Below are positions 22,088-34,379 of a stretch of 64,000 nucleotides of DNA, piece after piece. Position 1 is the stretch's first letter; each line of letters opens with the position of its first letter. The notes under the pieces were generated by a model. That model did no database searches, was not told where the DNA came from, and saw only the letters and a program-made list of their open reading frames with translations. Source of the DNA: Dolomedes plantarius (Eukaryota; Arthropoda; Arachnida; Araneae; Dolomedidae); contig OU015495.1 in the NCBI GenBank assembly GCA_907164885.2, positions 96,829,332 to 96,893,331 of the forward strand. Reading direction: 5' to 3'. A program made the translations under genes and the position numbers.

Positions 22088-22390
22088 TCAGGCATATGTA
22101 TCGTATTCGGCTGGCCCGGGGGCCGATCTTTCCAGACTGCTGTAAACTATATAACTATGACAAGTCTTCCACATCTCTAATAAGACTAACAGTCTTGACT
22201 TGCTCAGTATCTTAACTTGTGCTTTTCCTTCGTGGCGGCGACTATTTTTCTCAATTGGTGAGCTCGTCTGAATTTGTTTTCTGAGAATTTGTTCTTTAAA
22301 ATAAGCATCATTGTAAAATTTCCTCATATAAAAAATGGTAATCAATAAAATACAAGTAAAATAGAGTAAAATTGTACGAAACGAAAACAT
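22088..22390 (-). CDS. Possible first exon, type II membrane protein
   Basis: A minus-strand frame of 100 codons starts at an ATG (22388-22390) with A at -3. It encodes a five-residue N-terminus (MFSFR), then a hydrophobic segment of about 17 residues (TILLYFTCILLITIFYM), then a charged, Ser/Lys/Arg-rich stretch. That short-cytosol, single-anchor, stem-like layout is typical of Golgi glycosyl- or sulfotransferases. I recognise no catalytic domain, so the function is not assigned. If it is an exon it probably ends before 22088, for example at a GT near 22210-22225 (minus strand), because the last residues look non-coding. It is the only frame here whose start resembles a host protein rather than a transposon. 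Chance is possible in AT-rich DNA. Confidence 0.25.
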   Translation of the reverse strand: MFSFRTILLYFTCILLITIFYMRKFYNDAYFKEQILRKQIQTSSPIEKNSRRHEGKAQVKILSKSRLLVLLEMWKTCHSYIVYSSLERSAPGPAEYDTYA

Positions 22391-22719
22391 TTTGATAGCA
22401 TTAAGGGAGAAGGGGGAAGAGGCCTATGAAATGTAATTGCAACAGTTATATGCTGGTAAAACGTTGTCTTATTATCCAGTAAGCTTTAAGGAGGTTTTGA
22501 GAATTTACTGTCGATAATACCTCAATTGTCAATAATGCCTAACACCTTTTGATGATTTGATGATAATTTGGTGTGATTTGGTGATTACAGTAATACGGAT
22601 TAAAAGCTGACAATGCTCCTTCATATGAAATCCCAAATGCTATTTTTACGGAAGGATACAATCAATCAAGATTCAGCCAAGATTAATCATAAAAGTATGG
22701 TTTAAAATCACCAGATGTG

Positions 22720-23071
22720 CCTAGGGTAGCCTGTCGGTAGCACGTCGGCTTTCGGTACTCAGGGTACTCGGATCGAATCCCGACAAGCTCCGTTAAATAC
22801 CTATTTGTCTAGGCCGTATATGGGCACGTTAAATCCGTAGATTGGATAGTCTTTCTATGAGGTTAATGGGTGGAGAAGGTACGATCCCCCCAGACGTCGC
22901 CCCTTGGGATGCTCGGCCAAAATTGGGGTGGCACCTAGTCAAATCGGACTCCGACCCTTGTGGTGCTAGTATATGCCGGAGCCGCACTACTGAGCCCTAA
23001 ATATATATGGACCTGGTATGGAATACTTCCTGCCAGGGGGCATTAGAAACAACAACAGCAACAACAACAAG
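22720..23071 (+). mobile_element. tRNA-derived SINE (family A), variant head
   Basis: The head has an A-box-like TAGCCTGTCGGTAGCACG and a B box GGATCGAATCCC at about 22770. The 3' part shares TCGGACTCCGACCCTT, GGAGCCGC and CCAGGGGGCATTA with the SINE at 10090, and ends in (AAC)n. The middle (ATGGGCACGTTAAATCCG region) differs from that copy, so head and tail appear combined from different modules. Confidence 0.78.
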
Positions 23072-23225
23072 AAAATCACGAGAAACGTCTACAATTTTAT
23101 CGACGTACATTACGATACTATAATGACCGATCAAGGCCGTGGATAAAAAATATCGTTGGGAAACTATTTGGCAAAAAAAAAAAAAAACACTTCAAGGTGG
23201 TTACCTCGTGTTAAAATAAATTCAT

Positions 23226-23300
23226 TCGGTGCCATTATGTTAAAATGGGTTATTCAATTATGTTAAAATGGGTTATTCAATTATGTTAAAATTAATTGAA
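23226..23300. repeat. Short tandem repeat, ~23 bp unit
   Basis: ATGTTAAAATGGGTTATTCA is repeated about three times, the last unit degenerate. Confidence 0.75.
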
Positions 23301-23481
23301 TTATCATTAAAATTAACTGATTGAATTACTCATCATTGCTTTCAATTATCATTGCGTTGTCTAATGCAAGCAGTGAGGATACTATACAGAAATATTAAGC
23401 AAAAATTGGAATGTATTCTTTTTATTGATTGGCGAACTTATTGCCACTTATTAGTTACATAATACACTTTTTTCAGATCGA

Positions 23482-23735
23482 TTAATACTCATGTTGAATT
23501 TTGTATTCCATACTATTAAGACTTGATACACATAGTCAAATTAACACATATTAATACTCATATGAATTTTTATATTTCATACATTTTAGACTTGATATAC
23601 GTAGTCAAATTAGCACATATTAATACTCATATCAATTTTTGTATTTCATACTTTTAAGACTGGATACACATAATCCAATTTAGCACATATAAGACTTGAT
23701 ACACATAATTAAAATCAACACCTATTCATTTCATA
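23482..23735. repeat. Tandem repeat, 69-bp unit, ~3.5 copies
   Basis: TTAATACTCAT recurs at about 23482, 23551 and 23620. Each unit contains TTTCATAC, then AAGACTTGATACACATA and CAAATTAGCACATA. The last unit is partial. Confidence 0.85.
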
Positions 23736-24563
23736 ATCACTAAAAGTACCAAAGTAAATTTAAAACAATCTCTCACCAATTTGAAGATATGGGGTAGATG
23801 ACCCGTGCATACAAATGGGACACGTGGTTTCAAAAACATTGCGCACTTAACTTTTCAGTATTGTTTGGGTTATTACCCCTGAAAAATTGTAATTCTTTTA
23901 GAAGCACCTTTAATTCCTCGAGTATTGGGTCTATATGCATATGGAGTTTGATTTCATTATCATCTTTTAAGTTCACACAACACGTGGTCGGTCAATGTTA
24001 AATTATTTTTATGCGCTTTCAGTATAATAGCGAAGATTATTTCACTCCATTGCACAACTCTATTATACTTTTATTCTTCCTTGGGTATCCGGACGCACTC
24101 ACACGTTGAGCATTTTCGCATAAAAGACATTTTGCAGAATAGAGACGAGCACAAATCCGCTCACATCGGCGGCAAATTTTTATAGCGGTGGGAAGCTAAA
24201 CTCCACCACAGCTCCTCACATCACACTTCCCCAATCTATCCATTTATTTTTTGCTGCACGTTATAGCTATAATGCTTTCATTCCTTGAAACAGATCTGCA
24301 TACTTTCAAAACTCATGTGGGTCTCCACGACAGACAAATCCCGCAAGTGAATTGCCGCCGCCGAGCCTCACTGCTCGAGAGTATACGCTGATTGACTCCT
24401 TCAAAAGCAGCGGTCAAAGAAATTGCTGCCACACATCAGTAGCAAAAACTTTTGGAACAAATCGCTGGAGGAAAGAAGAGTCATGCGCCGAGATGATGCG
24501 CATTCATCGCAATCTGCTATTTTGCGCAACACCCTACATAACAGAACTTTTCCCTGTTTGTTA
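23736..24563. other. Non-repeat, moderately GC-rich flank
   Basis: 24.1-24.56 kb is less AT-rich than average and is where the hAT element inserted. An 87-codon frame (24352-24615) runs into the transposon end and has no recognisable domain. Confidence 0.4.
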
Positions 24564-24571
24564 CCTTAAGG

Positions 24572-27114
24572 CAGGGGTCCTCAACCCTATGCACGCCACT
24601 GTGCGACCACGATAAAAATATTTCAGTTTTCAATAAAATGCTATGTAAAAGTTCTCATTTTTAATGATTAACCACACAAAAGTAGAAATGGCGTCCAACA
24701 CAGATAAAAGAACAAAGCGTAATGCGACCGATCTCTTTTCCCCCTCGCGTCAAATCTTCGCCAACCTAATTTCCCATACTTAAAATGAAATGAACCGGTC
24801 CGTTATGGGTCTATAGTTGCCGTCACAGCACAGACATTTGTCTGTAGCTCATCTCGTGAGAGCCAGTAGTGTTGTTTGTGCTGTGAGATAAAAGGTCATT
24901 CGACGTATCTACTTCATTATTTATTCATAAATATATGCTCATATTTTTTCTATACTGTGTTTCCTCCTTCGTTGTTTTTAAATACTTTCTTATTTTTGCC
25001 CAAAATGAGTGGATCAAGTAAACGACAACAGAATTTTAATGCTGAATGGGAGGATTCATATTTGCTACATCAATTTAAAAGACAAATGTATTTGTCTGTT
25101 GTGTGGAAATAGCGTCGCGGTGCCGAAAAAAACATAATGTTGAACGTCATTTCCTGAAAATTCACTCTACTTTTAATATTAACTCTCCGCTTAAATCTGA
25201 AATAAGAAAGAAAATAGATCAGATAAAATCGAATCTGTCCGCTCAACAGCCATTTTTCAGTAGCTGTCTGTTAAGATCTAAAAATGCCACTATTGCTTCT
25301 TTAAAAATTTCTCACATGCTCGCAAAGAAGCAAAAGCCTTTCGATGATGGTGAGTTGTTAAAAGAATCATTTCTTACTGGCGCCGATTGCTTATTTTAGG
25401 GATTTTCCAACAAACGTGAGATCATGTAAGAAATACCAGACTTACAGTTGTCAGATAACACCGTTACAAGAAGAATACAAGCCATTTCAAAGGACATGCA
25501 AACTCAGTTAATGTGTGACTTGGAAATATGTGAGTGGTTCTCACTACAATTTGACGAGTCTACAGACATATCAGCCACAGCACAGTTAGCAGTTATGGTG
25601 TGAATGGTATTTAGTGACTTTACTGTAAAAGATCTAAAAATATTACCCATGAAAGGACGAACAACAGGTGAGGATATCTATAAAATATTTATAACATATG
25701 CAAAGACGACAGATATGCCTCTCCAGAAGCTGTCTGCGATAACCAATGATGGGGCACAAGCAATGGTTGGTAATGTCAATAGATTTATTGCTCTCTGCAT
25801 AAAAGATGAATCATTTCCAAACTTTATGACGTATCACTGTATTACCAACCCGGAAGTTTTATGTGGTAGAATACTACCCTTCAGATATGTCATGAAAATA
25901 ATTCCAAAAATAGTCAACTTAATCCGCGCAGCTCCTTTGAAACACCGCCCTTTTAAGACCCTATTAGAAAATCCTAAAGACCCTGATCTCATTCTGCATA
26001 CTGAAGTACGCTGGCTCAGTAAAGTCAAAGTTCTTGCTAGATTTGTAGATATAATTGAAGAAATAAAAAATTATCTCAGTGCCAAAAATCAAAATTTTTT
26101 TGAACTAACAGACTCTTGTTGGCTAGCGGATTTGGCTTTTTTAATAGATATAATGGAAAAACTGAATTATTTAAACTTAGAGCTTCAGGGATAGGCCGAA
26201 CATATAGCTACAATGATAGGTTCTATAAACTCGTGTAAAGCTAAAATGGCTTTATGGACATCACATTTCATGATGAAGTCCCTTGTGCATTTTCCAAATA
26301 TGAAAAAAATGATAGGCGACTGGGAAATTGACTTGTTAACACCATTGGTTATCAGCCTTCAATTACTTCATGACCAGTTTGAAAAGCGCTTTCAACAGTT
26401 TAATACCATCGATCCAATGGTCACTATTTTGTTAATCCTTTTACTAACCAAGTACATGTAACCGAACTAGCTACATACATTTCAGAGTTTGTTCAAGTAA
26501 GGACAGAAGAACTGGAGATAGAAATTTTGGATCCTCAGAACGGCATTGGCCTAAAATCCATTGTATCAGATGAGAATTTCTGGAATATAGTTAACAGAAA
26601 CAAATTTCCATTCTTGAAAAGAGCAGCATGTACAATAACATCGTTTTTCGGTTCCACATACTTGCGTGAATCATTGTTTTCGTTAGTGAATTTCATAAAA
26701 TCAAAGTACAGATCACGACTTACAGATGAACACCTTGATGATTAATCACCACGTGCGCACGCGCGCGACACGAATATCATCATACTCACCTAATTACGAA
26801 GCAATGGCCAATGAAATGCAATGCCAAAAATCACATATGACAACACATCACATGACTTTGAGATTTTTTTATAAAGAATATTTATACTTTGTAGATGTTG
26901 TATGGATTATTTAGTAGTCATTTATTTTACACAAGAATATTAATAATTTTTATATGTTAAATTATATTTTTGGAATTAGATGTTTTTGTACATTATGTGT
27001 ATGTATAATTAACTATGTCCAACTATAAATTCACCTTGAATAAATAAATGATGCCCACCATCCGACCGGTATTTTAGAATGTGCTCTTAGTTACAAAAAG
27101 GTTGGGGACCCCTG
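24572..27114 (+). mobile_element. hAT transposon (GTF2IRD2/ZBED-like), full length but decayed
   Basis: The termini are CAGGGGTCCTCAACC and GGTTGGGGACCCCTG (15-bp inverted repeats). Both flanks carry the identical 8-bp target duplication CCTTAAGG (24564-24571 and 27115-27122). At 2,543 bp it is the expected full length for this hAT branch and contains a complete but mutated transposase gene. The perfect duplication suggests moderate age. Confidence 0.93.
25005..26860 (+). pseudogene. hAT transposase, multiply frameshifted
   Basis: The start is the ATG at 25005 (MSGSSKRQQNFN). Around 25090-25180 a BED-type zinc finger is split over frames (CLLCGNS ... HNVERHFLKIH). KSEIRKKIDQIKSNLSAQQ follows. 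The catalytic core shows FDESTDIS (first Asp), NDGAQAM, then YHCITNPEVLCGR, where related proteins have HCIIHQE, so the His is lost. It continues with EVRWLSKVKVLARF. The C-terminal dimerisation domain is FGSTYLRESLFS...NFIKSKYRSRLTDEHL, then after a shift SSYSPNYEAMANEMQ. In-frame stops occur near 25397, 25601 and 26192, with several frameshifts including one in a run of A near 25125. Related to the GTF2IRD2-like proteins of vertebrates, which derive from the same hAT branch. Inactive. Confidence 0.88.
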
Positions 27115-27122
27115 CCTTAAGG

Positions 27123-28790
27123 TATAAACTACGTGGTCTCATAATTGAAACATCTATTGTTTTCATAGCGAGTTGGAAGTGAGGCCGTAGGTCAGTGATG
27201 GCCCAGAAAAGGTCCTGCAGCGGGATAACTTTTACCTGTCAAAAATGTATGAGAACCAGAAGTGTGTGTAATGGAAGGTTGAAAATAAATTTAGTGCAAG
27301 GCTATTCCAATTTTCATTTCTCTTATGATATAACAGAGAAAGTTGGTGATTTAAAAAATTTAACAAAATTGAGCTAGTAACAACGGCTGCTCTTTTGAAA
27401 GGGCCGAAATTAATCGCAGTTATTCGAAATCGAACAACCTAAATCGAAATAGAAATTAACAAAAAAAGGGGGAAAATGAAGAACGTGAAAATGTGATTCC
27501 TATTTAAACGAATATGAATCCAAAATTTGGAGTTTAAATTATTTTAGAGAAATTTCATATCTTCTTTTACTAGTACTGATGTGTATATTGACGTATTGTT
27601 AATAGATATATTATTCATATCTTGTTGAAAATGTCCTTCACTAACTATTTAGTAATGCAGTTCATTACATTACCATTATAATTAATGTATTTGTATTCAG
27701 TAGCTCATTTACCTGCAAATTCTATTTCTAATTCCATAATTTATATACCTCTCAGAAAGACTGGAAACAGAATTTATAAACTATATATCACGTCCAGTCT
27801 CTAATACCTGTGTAATAATACACCAAATAATGGAGTAAATTTTTGTAAGTCTTCTGAAAATCTCTCGTTTAAATTAATTTTTCTAATAATTCTATGAGTG
27901 CTAGATATATCTCCTCTTACTAAGGATTCATCCAGTGATTTCCATTCATAAATATCTAAAATTTTCATTCATGTATTTTAGTCTACAAAGTCCCTTAATA
28001 TTTGGTACATCTACCATGCCATTTTTACATTCAGGATGAAAAAAAAATTGATGTTCAGCAAACCACGTCAAGTAAGAGTTCATGATGATCAAAGACAAAT
28101 ATTTCCTTATCCTTGACTGGCATCCACCGAAAGTGATAACCCCAAACCAGATCTACCACTGCATTGGGAATACAATCTTGAAAACGTTATGGGTCATGCG
28201 AAAGGCCGTATTCTCATTTTCACTTATTAACATAATTCTTTACATCATGAAAACTACTTTTTGCGCTCAATAATTTGCTTCTTAGAAAAAAAAGCGGTTC
28301 TTTCGCATTTGCAGAGAACAATTGCAAGGAAGAGGTGTGAATATTTGAAACGAATTCATTATAGAGGATGCGAAGTGATTACGTGGTTTCGTTGTGCGGA
28401 TATTTATATGTCTTACGTCTGCAGGGAAACATTACACAATTTTGGTTGAATTTCGTCTGCAGAAACGTATACTGTACATATAAATATTCTAAAAATGTTT
28501 TCAGTGCTTTGTATTAAATATATGATGTGTTCAACCACAGGACACAATATGTTTAAAAGTTAGTTTAGTTTGATCTTGGCAATGCAAAATAAAGATGATT
28601 TCAGGTATTAAAATTTTCAGATAAATAATAGATCAGTCGATTCTCGAATATATCACCAATATATCACCAAAATGAATGGTAATTTTCGGTTTTGTTTCAT
28701 GCTTAATATAATTAATGTGAAAAAAAGTAGCAAATAAATTCATTGTCCTGTGTACATTCCTCATATCTAACAACTATAATGAAATTACTT
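27123..28790. other. No recognised feature
   Basis: AT-rich. Frames of 60-63 codons near 27195, 28082 and 28261 show no domain I can name. Confidence 0.45.
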
Positions 28791-28798
28791 ACTTACTT

Positions 28799-28930
<132 letters not shown>

Positions 28931-30058
28931 AATCATGACGCCCCAGCAATATTAATTATTCTATAATAATGACGCATCACTAGTTTTAATTCTATTGCAG
29001 TGGTTCTCTACATTTAATGTTGATTTTCTTGTTGTATAACTACATATATTGCACCACAAAGTCACTAAGGCAAACTAGGGAAAAACTAGGGAATTTCATA
29101 GACCAGATTTTTCTTTATCCTGACAACTTTACTCGATCTCCTCGATCTGCTGCTTTACGGTATTTGCGTACAGACTAAAGATCGCGGTGTTTAAGTTTGA
29201 ATCTGAATTCGCATTAATCGCACGGGATTTAAGGAGGTGTGGTTACACTACCTACTAGCCTCATTATACTTTAAATATAGTTTATTTTCTAAGATAAATT
29301 TTGCAGTATGCAGATTCCTCCCTTCAGAAGTTAGTATATATATAAGGTAGGAAGAATCTGTATTCGGGTAGGATGGAGGGTGATGGGGTAACTAGGTAGC
29401 TGAAAACTTTTAGCTTTTGATAGAAGTTTACTACCTTGTTATTAGAGTTTATTTGTTTTTGTTTATCGAAAGTTTCGATGTTTTTTTAAATAAACATTTA
29501 GTCATTTTAACGACGCAGTTGTCTTATCTACTTTTATTTGAGCAATTTTGTTTTAGAACCAACTTTTATTTTTATTAGGCAAGAAGCTTATTTTGTAGGA
29601 AAGTAAGTTGAAACTGAAACTAATTTTTCCTTTGTGTGCTGTGTGAGTTTCGAACTGCGCACTGCTAGATTGGATATGCATTGCGCTAGTTGATATCCGT
29701 TCTTTCTGTAAATATGTAAATAGTTTCAAGTCTTATATTCGTTATATTATGTGTGAATATTAATATGTATGACTATTAATATGTGTGAATAATAATATAT
29801 TTGAATATTAAGGGGCCCACCCCACATTATTGTTAATGGGATTGTATTGGCTGGTCATTATTGCTTGAAAGTAATGGCTTTAAAATCCTCTTGAAGGTAT
29901 TAGCGCTTACTTGGTCTAAATTAGCTAAATTTAGAGTATTCTAAATAAACCTCTGACACCTCCACGGGATTGACCCTGGGGCCCTACCAATTGGTAGACC
30001 GCTAATACCGGAAGAGCGTGGGGCTAAGTAGCAAAAGCCAACTGTTTGCAGGTACGCA
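28931..30058. other. Non-coding, probable 5' region of the non-LTR element
   Basis: No gene in 28.9-29.9 kb. 29945-30056 is GC-richer (CTGGGGCCCTACCAATTGG, GGAAGAGCGTGGGGC) and immediately precedes the ORF1 start, so it may be the element's 5' UTR. Confidence 0.4.
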
Positions 30059-31048
30059 ATGGATATAGAAAGAGCTGACATGGAGGAGATGAGAATTCTA
30101 ACAGAAGACCTTGTAAAATTTAAACATAAGCCACTGATAAGTGCAATCAGTACGTCTAAATTGACCTTTGAAGTTAAGCGGCAGATAAATGAAGACTTAG
30201 CTGACTTAATGGATTCAATATATGAACAGCAAAAGTTGATCCATTATTTCAGAGGACAATTGGACACACAAAAAAATCAGGAAGTAAAGAGCTGGTGTGG
30301 TTAAGATGAAATCAATTGGTAAGAGGAAGCCCTCTAGGAAAGCGAGGGAGGAGGAAGGACACGAGATTAAGATTATCCCTCTTGGGAAACAAGAGTCAGA
30401 AATGACAAAGAAATATATTGCAGATAAGATAAAGCCTGAAAATTTAGGAATTGAAGTGGAAAATGTAGATTGTATTGGCAAAGGTGGTCTGTTAATTAGA
30501 ACAGAAATGAAAGAGAACATAGACAAGATAGTTGAGAATTTTGGCAAAATTGAAGAGTTAAAAACATCATATAAGTTCCAAGCCCCTTTTAAAGGGGATC
30601 CCCGGATAATAGTCTATGACGTACAAGAACAGCACGTAAAGGAACAGGTACAGGAGAGGATTATGAAACAGAACGATGAGATAAAGCATGTTGCAACTAT
30701 AACGTCATTTAAGACCAAGACAGGTAACAATTGGATACTCCAAGTGAAGAGAGATACTTATAAAAGATTGAAGCACATAAAGAAAATCAAGTTAGGTTGG
30801 ATGTGCTACACCTGGAAGTTGTATAGTAAACGGACATTTTGCTTCAATTGTTGGAAATTTGGACATATTGGGAGAGATTGTAATAACATGAAAAATTGCA
30901 AGACTTGTGCAGAAAAGAGCCGTGTAAAAGAGGTCAAGTTTGCATAAAACTTGAAGGGTTCCAGAAAAGAACCGGTAAGAAAGTTAATGTTGTACACCTT
31001 CCCACGGATCGACGTTGTGGAAGATATATGATCGAGGTGGTGCGCTAA
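30059..31048 (+). pseudogene. Non-LTR retrotransposon ORF1 (gag-like, zinc knuckle)
   Basis: The start is the ATG at 30059 (MDIERADMEEM). The first 81 residues are charged and probably coiled (KRQINEDLADLMDSIYEQQ). A frameshift near 30295-30304 moves to the frame of the 216-residue downstream part. That part has a basic stretch, an RNA-binding-like domain with PRIIVYDV near its middle, and a CCHC zinc knuckle CFNCWKFGHIGRDC (C-x2-C-x4-H-x4-C). A second knuckle starts CKTC but is broken by a further shift; its continuation ends at TAA 31046-31048. Such proteins bind element RNA in LINE particles. No endonuclease or reverse transcriptase follows, so the element is 3' deleted or rearranged. A retroviral-type gag is less likely because no protease follows. 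Confidence 0.7.
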
Positions 31049-31180
31049 ATGGAGAGAACTGACTTTGGGTCAAAAATAGGCACAACTGCTAGCCACACGG
31101 AATACGAAGAGTACCGTGCAAGGACAGATAGGTTGATAGAAGAAGACGTTCGTTCTTATAGGTCTCTGGAAGAATGCTGA
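31049..31180 (+). CDS. Short frame after ORF1, unknown
   Basis: An ATG directly after the ORF1 stop (TAA ATG, same frame) opens 43 codons: MERTDFGSKIG, then a Glu/Arg-rich tail SHTEYEEYRARTDRLIEE and stop TGA. It may be the read-through end of ORF1 rather than a separate product. No homologue recognised. Confidence 0.25.
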   Translation: MERTDFGSKIGTTASHTEYEEYRARTDRLIEEDVRSYRSLEEC

Positions 31181-32348
31181 TATTATGTTATTTACTCCTT
31201 TGTTAACTGTACTAGTGGTACAGTTGTTTGTGTTTAAAAGATTCTGTACTATTGATTTGTGATATTTTACTTATGTTTGTTGATAGTTTGCTTGCTCGGG
31301 TGGAGCAGGATTAATGTTAATATAATTTAAAGCTTTGTAAACTATGATTGTTGAATTGTTGATTAGTTGCCTGCACAGATGGCGAAGGACTTCTGTGAAT
31401 ATTGTTATATAATTTAACAAAGCGAAGAGAGTGATTATTTCGTACTGTGGTGGCTGCGAACTAAATTGGGAATTGGTATAATTTGTAATTGAATTTGCTC
31501 TGGATCTTGGATGATCTGATCGTAAGACCGCTAGCGAATGGTATTAAGTGGCATTGATAGGACATATGAGGAGCTCAATGCCCCTCTGACACGTGGCGGG
31601 GAACAGAAGCGGTGTTCGGTCCTGCAGAGCCGGAGTTGAGCGGGATGCCGTCGCGGCGACCGTCATTAGTAGTAGCATAGGGGCTTATACGCTTTACAGT
31701 GGATGTGGCCAGTGTCTTTTTGAATGTGTGAATATTAAATGACCATAATATAAATAAACGAATAAATGTACTATAACGCCAAATAGATTATTTGGCGGGA
31801 ATTTGATGCTATTCGTGCCTGACTACAAAAGTTAACTCAAGTGCTACCGCAATCACGAACTTCTCGAAATTCTTTATTTCGAGCCTCTAATATGTCGAAA
31901 AATATTTTTTCTTGTACTTTCTTAAATATAAGTCATTTCTCCTTCATCGAAAATTGAAAGCATCCTCTACGAACTTGCTCTCTAAACTTGCTGACTTGTT
32001 ATTATACTTGCTATTATACTTGTTGCTTTATAATTATACTTTCTAACATGTTATTATATTTGCTCTCTCAAAGAACAAGCTGATCTGTCAAAAAATGCAA
32101 AACGTATAAAATATGATGACAAAGTCTGTTCAAGCTCGCTATTATTATTTTTTTTTTGGGGGGGGTCTTTTGTTAGGGTATCAAAATAATGTTTATTTGT
32201 TGTATAAGGTTAATTTTGACAGGCTTTCTAAAATTTTAGGTGACTGCATTTTCCATAATTATCTGGAAGCACTTTCGCCGAAACATTTTTATCTGGAATA
32301 GCAGGCTCTTAAAGGATTATTATATAAAACAGATTTATTATTTTTGTT
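31181..32348. other. Non-coding; GC-richer patch at 31.5-31.7 kb
   Basis: 31560-31690 is GC-richer (GACACGTGGCGGGGAAC, CGTCGCGGCGACCG), unlike its surroundings, and may be the 3' end of the non-LTR element. TTGCTATTATACTTG-like short repeats lie near 31980-32060. A G run sits at 32157-32166. Confidence 0.4.
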
Positions 32349-32465
32349 ATTTAATACAGGCTTATAATTTTTATTTAATACAGGCTTATAATTTTTATTT
32401 AATACAGGCTTATAACTTTTATTACTTAATATAGGCTTATTACTTTTGTTATTTAATACAAGCTT
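32349..32465. repeat. Tandem repeat, 24-bp unit, ~5 copies
   Basis: TTAATACAGGCTTATAA plus a T-rich spacer recurs every 24 bp, degenerating to the right. It generates a spurious repetitive open frame on each strand. Confidence 0.9.
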
Positions 32466-32586
32466 AACTATTTCATATAGGTACCTTTGCTGAAGAAATG
32501 TGAAATGTTTTGTGGCAGAAAACAAACTGTACTGTTAAACTGCTTGGGTTCTTTAAAGTGAAGAGAAGGATGTTTTGCTAGAGTAG

Positions 32587-32796
32587 GAAAATTCTGCTTT
32601 CTACAACAACAGTTTAGGGAATTTGGATGATTCAATAGAGCTTTCGACTGCTAATGAGAAAAATGAGCTTCATTTAAGATTACAAACATCTCAGATGAGT
32701 CTTAAGAGAAGGAGAAGAACCGCTGAGTATAAACCAGCTGTATCTGTGAAACGTCAGGAAGAGATAAAAGAAAAATTAACTGAGAAGAAATTGTAA
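32587..32796 (+). other. Open frame without ATG, possible exon
   Basis: Sixty-nine codons lie open between a TAG and a terminal TAA. They encode a hydrophilic, Ser/Lys/Glu-rich peptide (ANEKNELHLRLQ, SLKRRRRTAEYK, EEIKEKLTEKKL). An AG at the left border could be a splice acceptor. It looks more protein-like than most frames here, but there is no family match I recognise and chance is likely. Confidence 0.15.
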
Positions 32797-34379
32797 ACAT
32801 GATGTGTACCTTTATGGAAACTTTAAAACATATAGAACATTTAAAACATATAGTAACTCTTAAACATACAGAATCATGTACCTTAAAGCCTAACGCTGGA
32901 AAAGGTTAAAAAAAAAACAAGTTTTAAGGCGACCGTGACTCAAAACTCTCAATGACCATTCTTGGCATAAAAAGTACTTTGAGACAGTAACAACCCAAAC
33001 TGCATGTTTTTTTTGCGATTACTGTGACAGATGTAATTATTTTATTCTGTACCATGTAATTGTACCATTTATACTTTAAGTGTATTTATCTTAGAATGAC
33101 CTGTTCTAAGATTTTCCATCTTTGTTATGGCGCCATTACGCATCCCTTGCGTTGGACATTGCGTTGTGTTCAGCAGGAAGGAAAATCAGTCCTTCAGGAC
33201 AATGAGGACTCCGGTGCCACAAAACAACACGGTGAAGTCGTTTTCAAGAAACTTTTATTCTGACATACTAATACAACAAACCGAAACTCCTTACCCTGTG
33301 AAAAGTAGGCATCCAAAAACATTTTCAAATTCGGCTGTGGTCAGACCTTATAAATTAATGGTTGCCAGAAAATGTGTGCCTCCAGAAAACCGGTAACAAA
33401 TAAAGCTTACCAAAAATAGGAAACCAACACCACACCCCCAGTCATTCAAACACAAAGACCGGAAGTGCTGGCCTCGCCAAGATAGCAGCCAGTCCCCCTA
33501 AAACCTTCACCCACAAGTGGGATCCGTCAAGAAAAATTAATGATGGCCAGCATGTTCTAGAGTGTGGCGGAGGCAATTGCCTCCCAGTCACCACACAGTG
33601 CGACAAAGCCATTCCAGGAATCGGAAGCTGTGCGCGGGAAGAGGACTGCAAGGCATTTACAAATATTTATACAGCAAACAAAAACGTCACACCATATTTA
33701 AATGGATACACGTAAAAATCCTTGCAAGGTTTACCCAGGAAATTTTTATAGCATTACTCTTTTTTCATGATTTTTTTCATTTAGTGGAAAAAAGTATAAT
33801 AATGTTTCCCCTGAAGCCAAAAACTATCTTGAAAAAATTGGGACATGACAATAGTGTCACGGCGAGGGGCTGGAGAATTGAAAATTATGGGACGAAGTAA
33901 AAGAATTGCTAAATGTAAGAAAGAAACATGGCAAATGACGGGAAATAAAAGAGAAGGGGAGAAAGCCAACAACAAATCGAAACTAAAGATAAAGATTGTG
34001 CTAGTAGGGAGAAATGAAAGTATAAGACAAAAGTTCAAGAGAGTGAATTGCAACGAGAAGAAGAAAAGAAGAAGGGGAAGACTAAATTTATGATGGTTGT
34101 AAAACAGATCACCCTGCTTGATGTCGGAGCATGGGAAAAGTTATGTTAGGGGTAGAATTTTATAAATCTCATCCTCGATGCGCATTGGTGAAAAGGGGAC
34201 TGAGAAGAGGCAGCCACGGACGAATGGCGATGGCATGGTAATAATATGGCCAATGGAAATTGTAAGAGACGGAGTCAGCATTAATAAAAAAAAATAATAT
34301 GAAATGATAGGGAGGGAAAAATAAGGAGAGTTAGAAGATTGAAAAAGAAGGAGTATTAACTAACGAGTATGGACAGGAC
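32797..34379. other. No recognised gene
   Basis: 33.1-33.7 kb is somewhat GC-richer, with overlapping frames on both strands and no domain signature. 33.84-34.3 kb is strikingly purine-rich on the plus strand (AAAGAGAAGGGGAGAAAG type). Confidence 0.4.

Noticed and set aside
22721..23071. Conserved regulatory element or ncRNA gene
   Set aside because: A/B boxes, shared tail and (AAC)n end identify it as a SINE.
23482..23735. CRISPR-like array of spaced repeats
   Set aside because: The whole 69-bp unit is repeated, with no unique spacers, in an animal genome. It is a tandem repeat.
33127..33900. Possible gene in a GC-richer patch
   Set aside because: Frames on both strands are short, overlap one another and show no recognisable motif.
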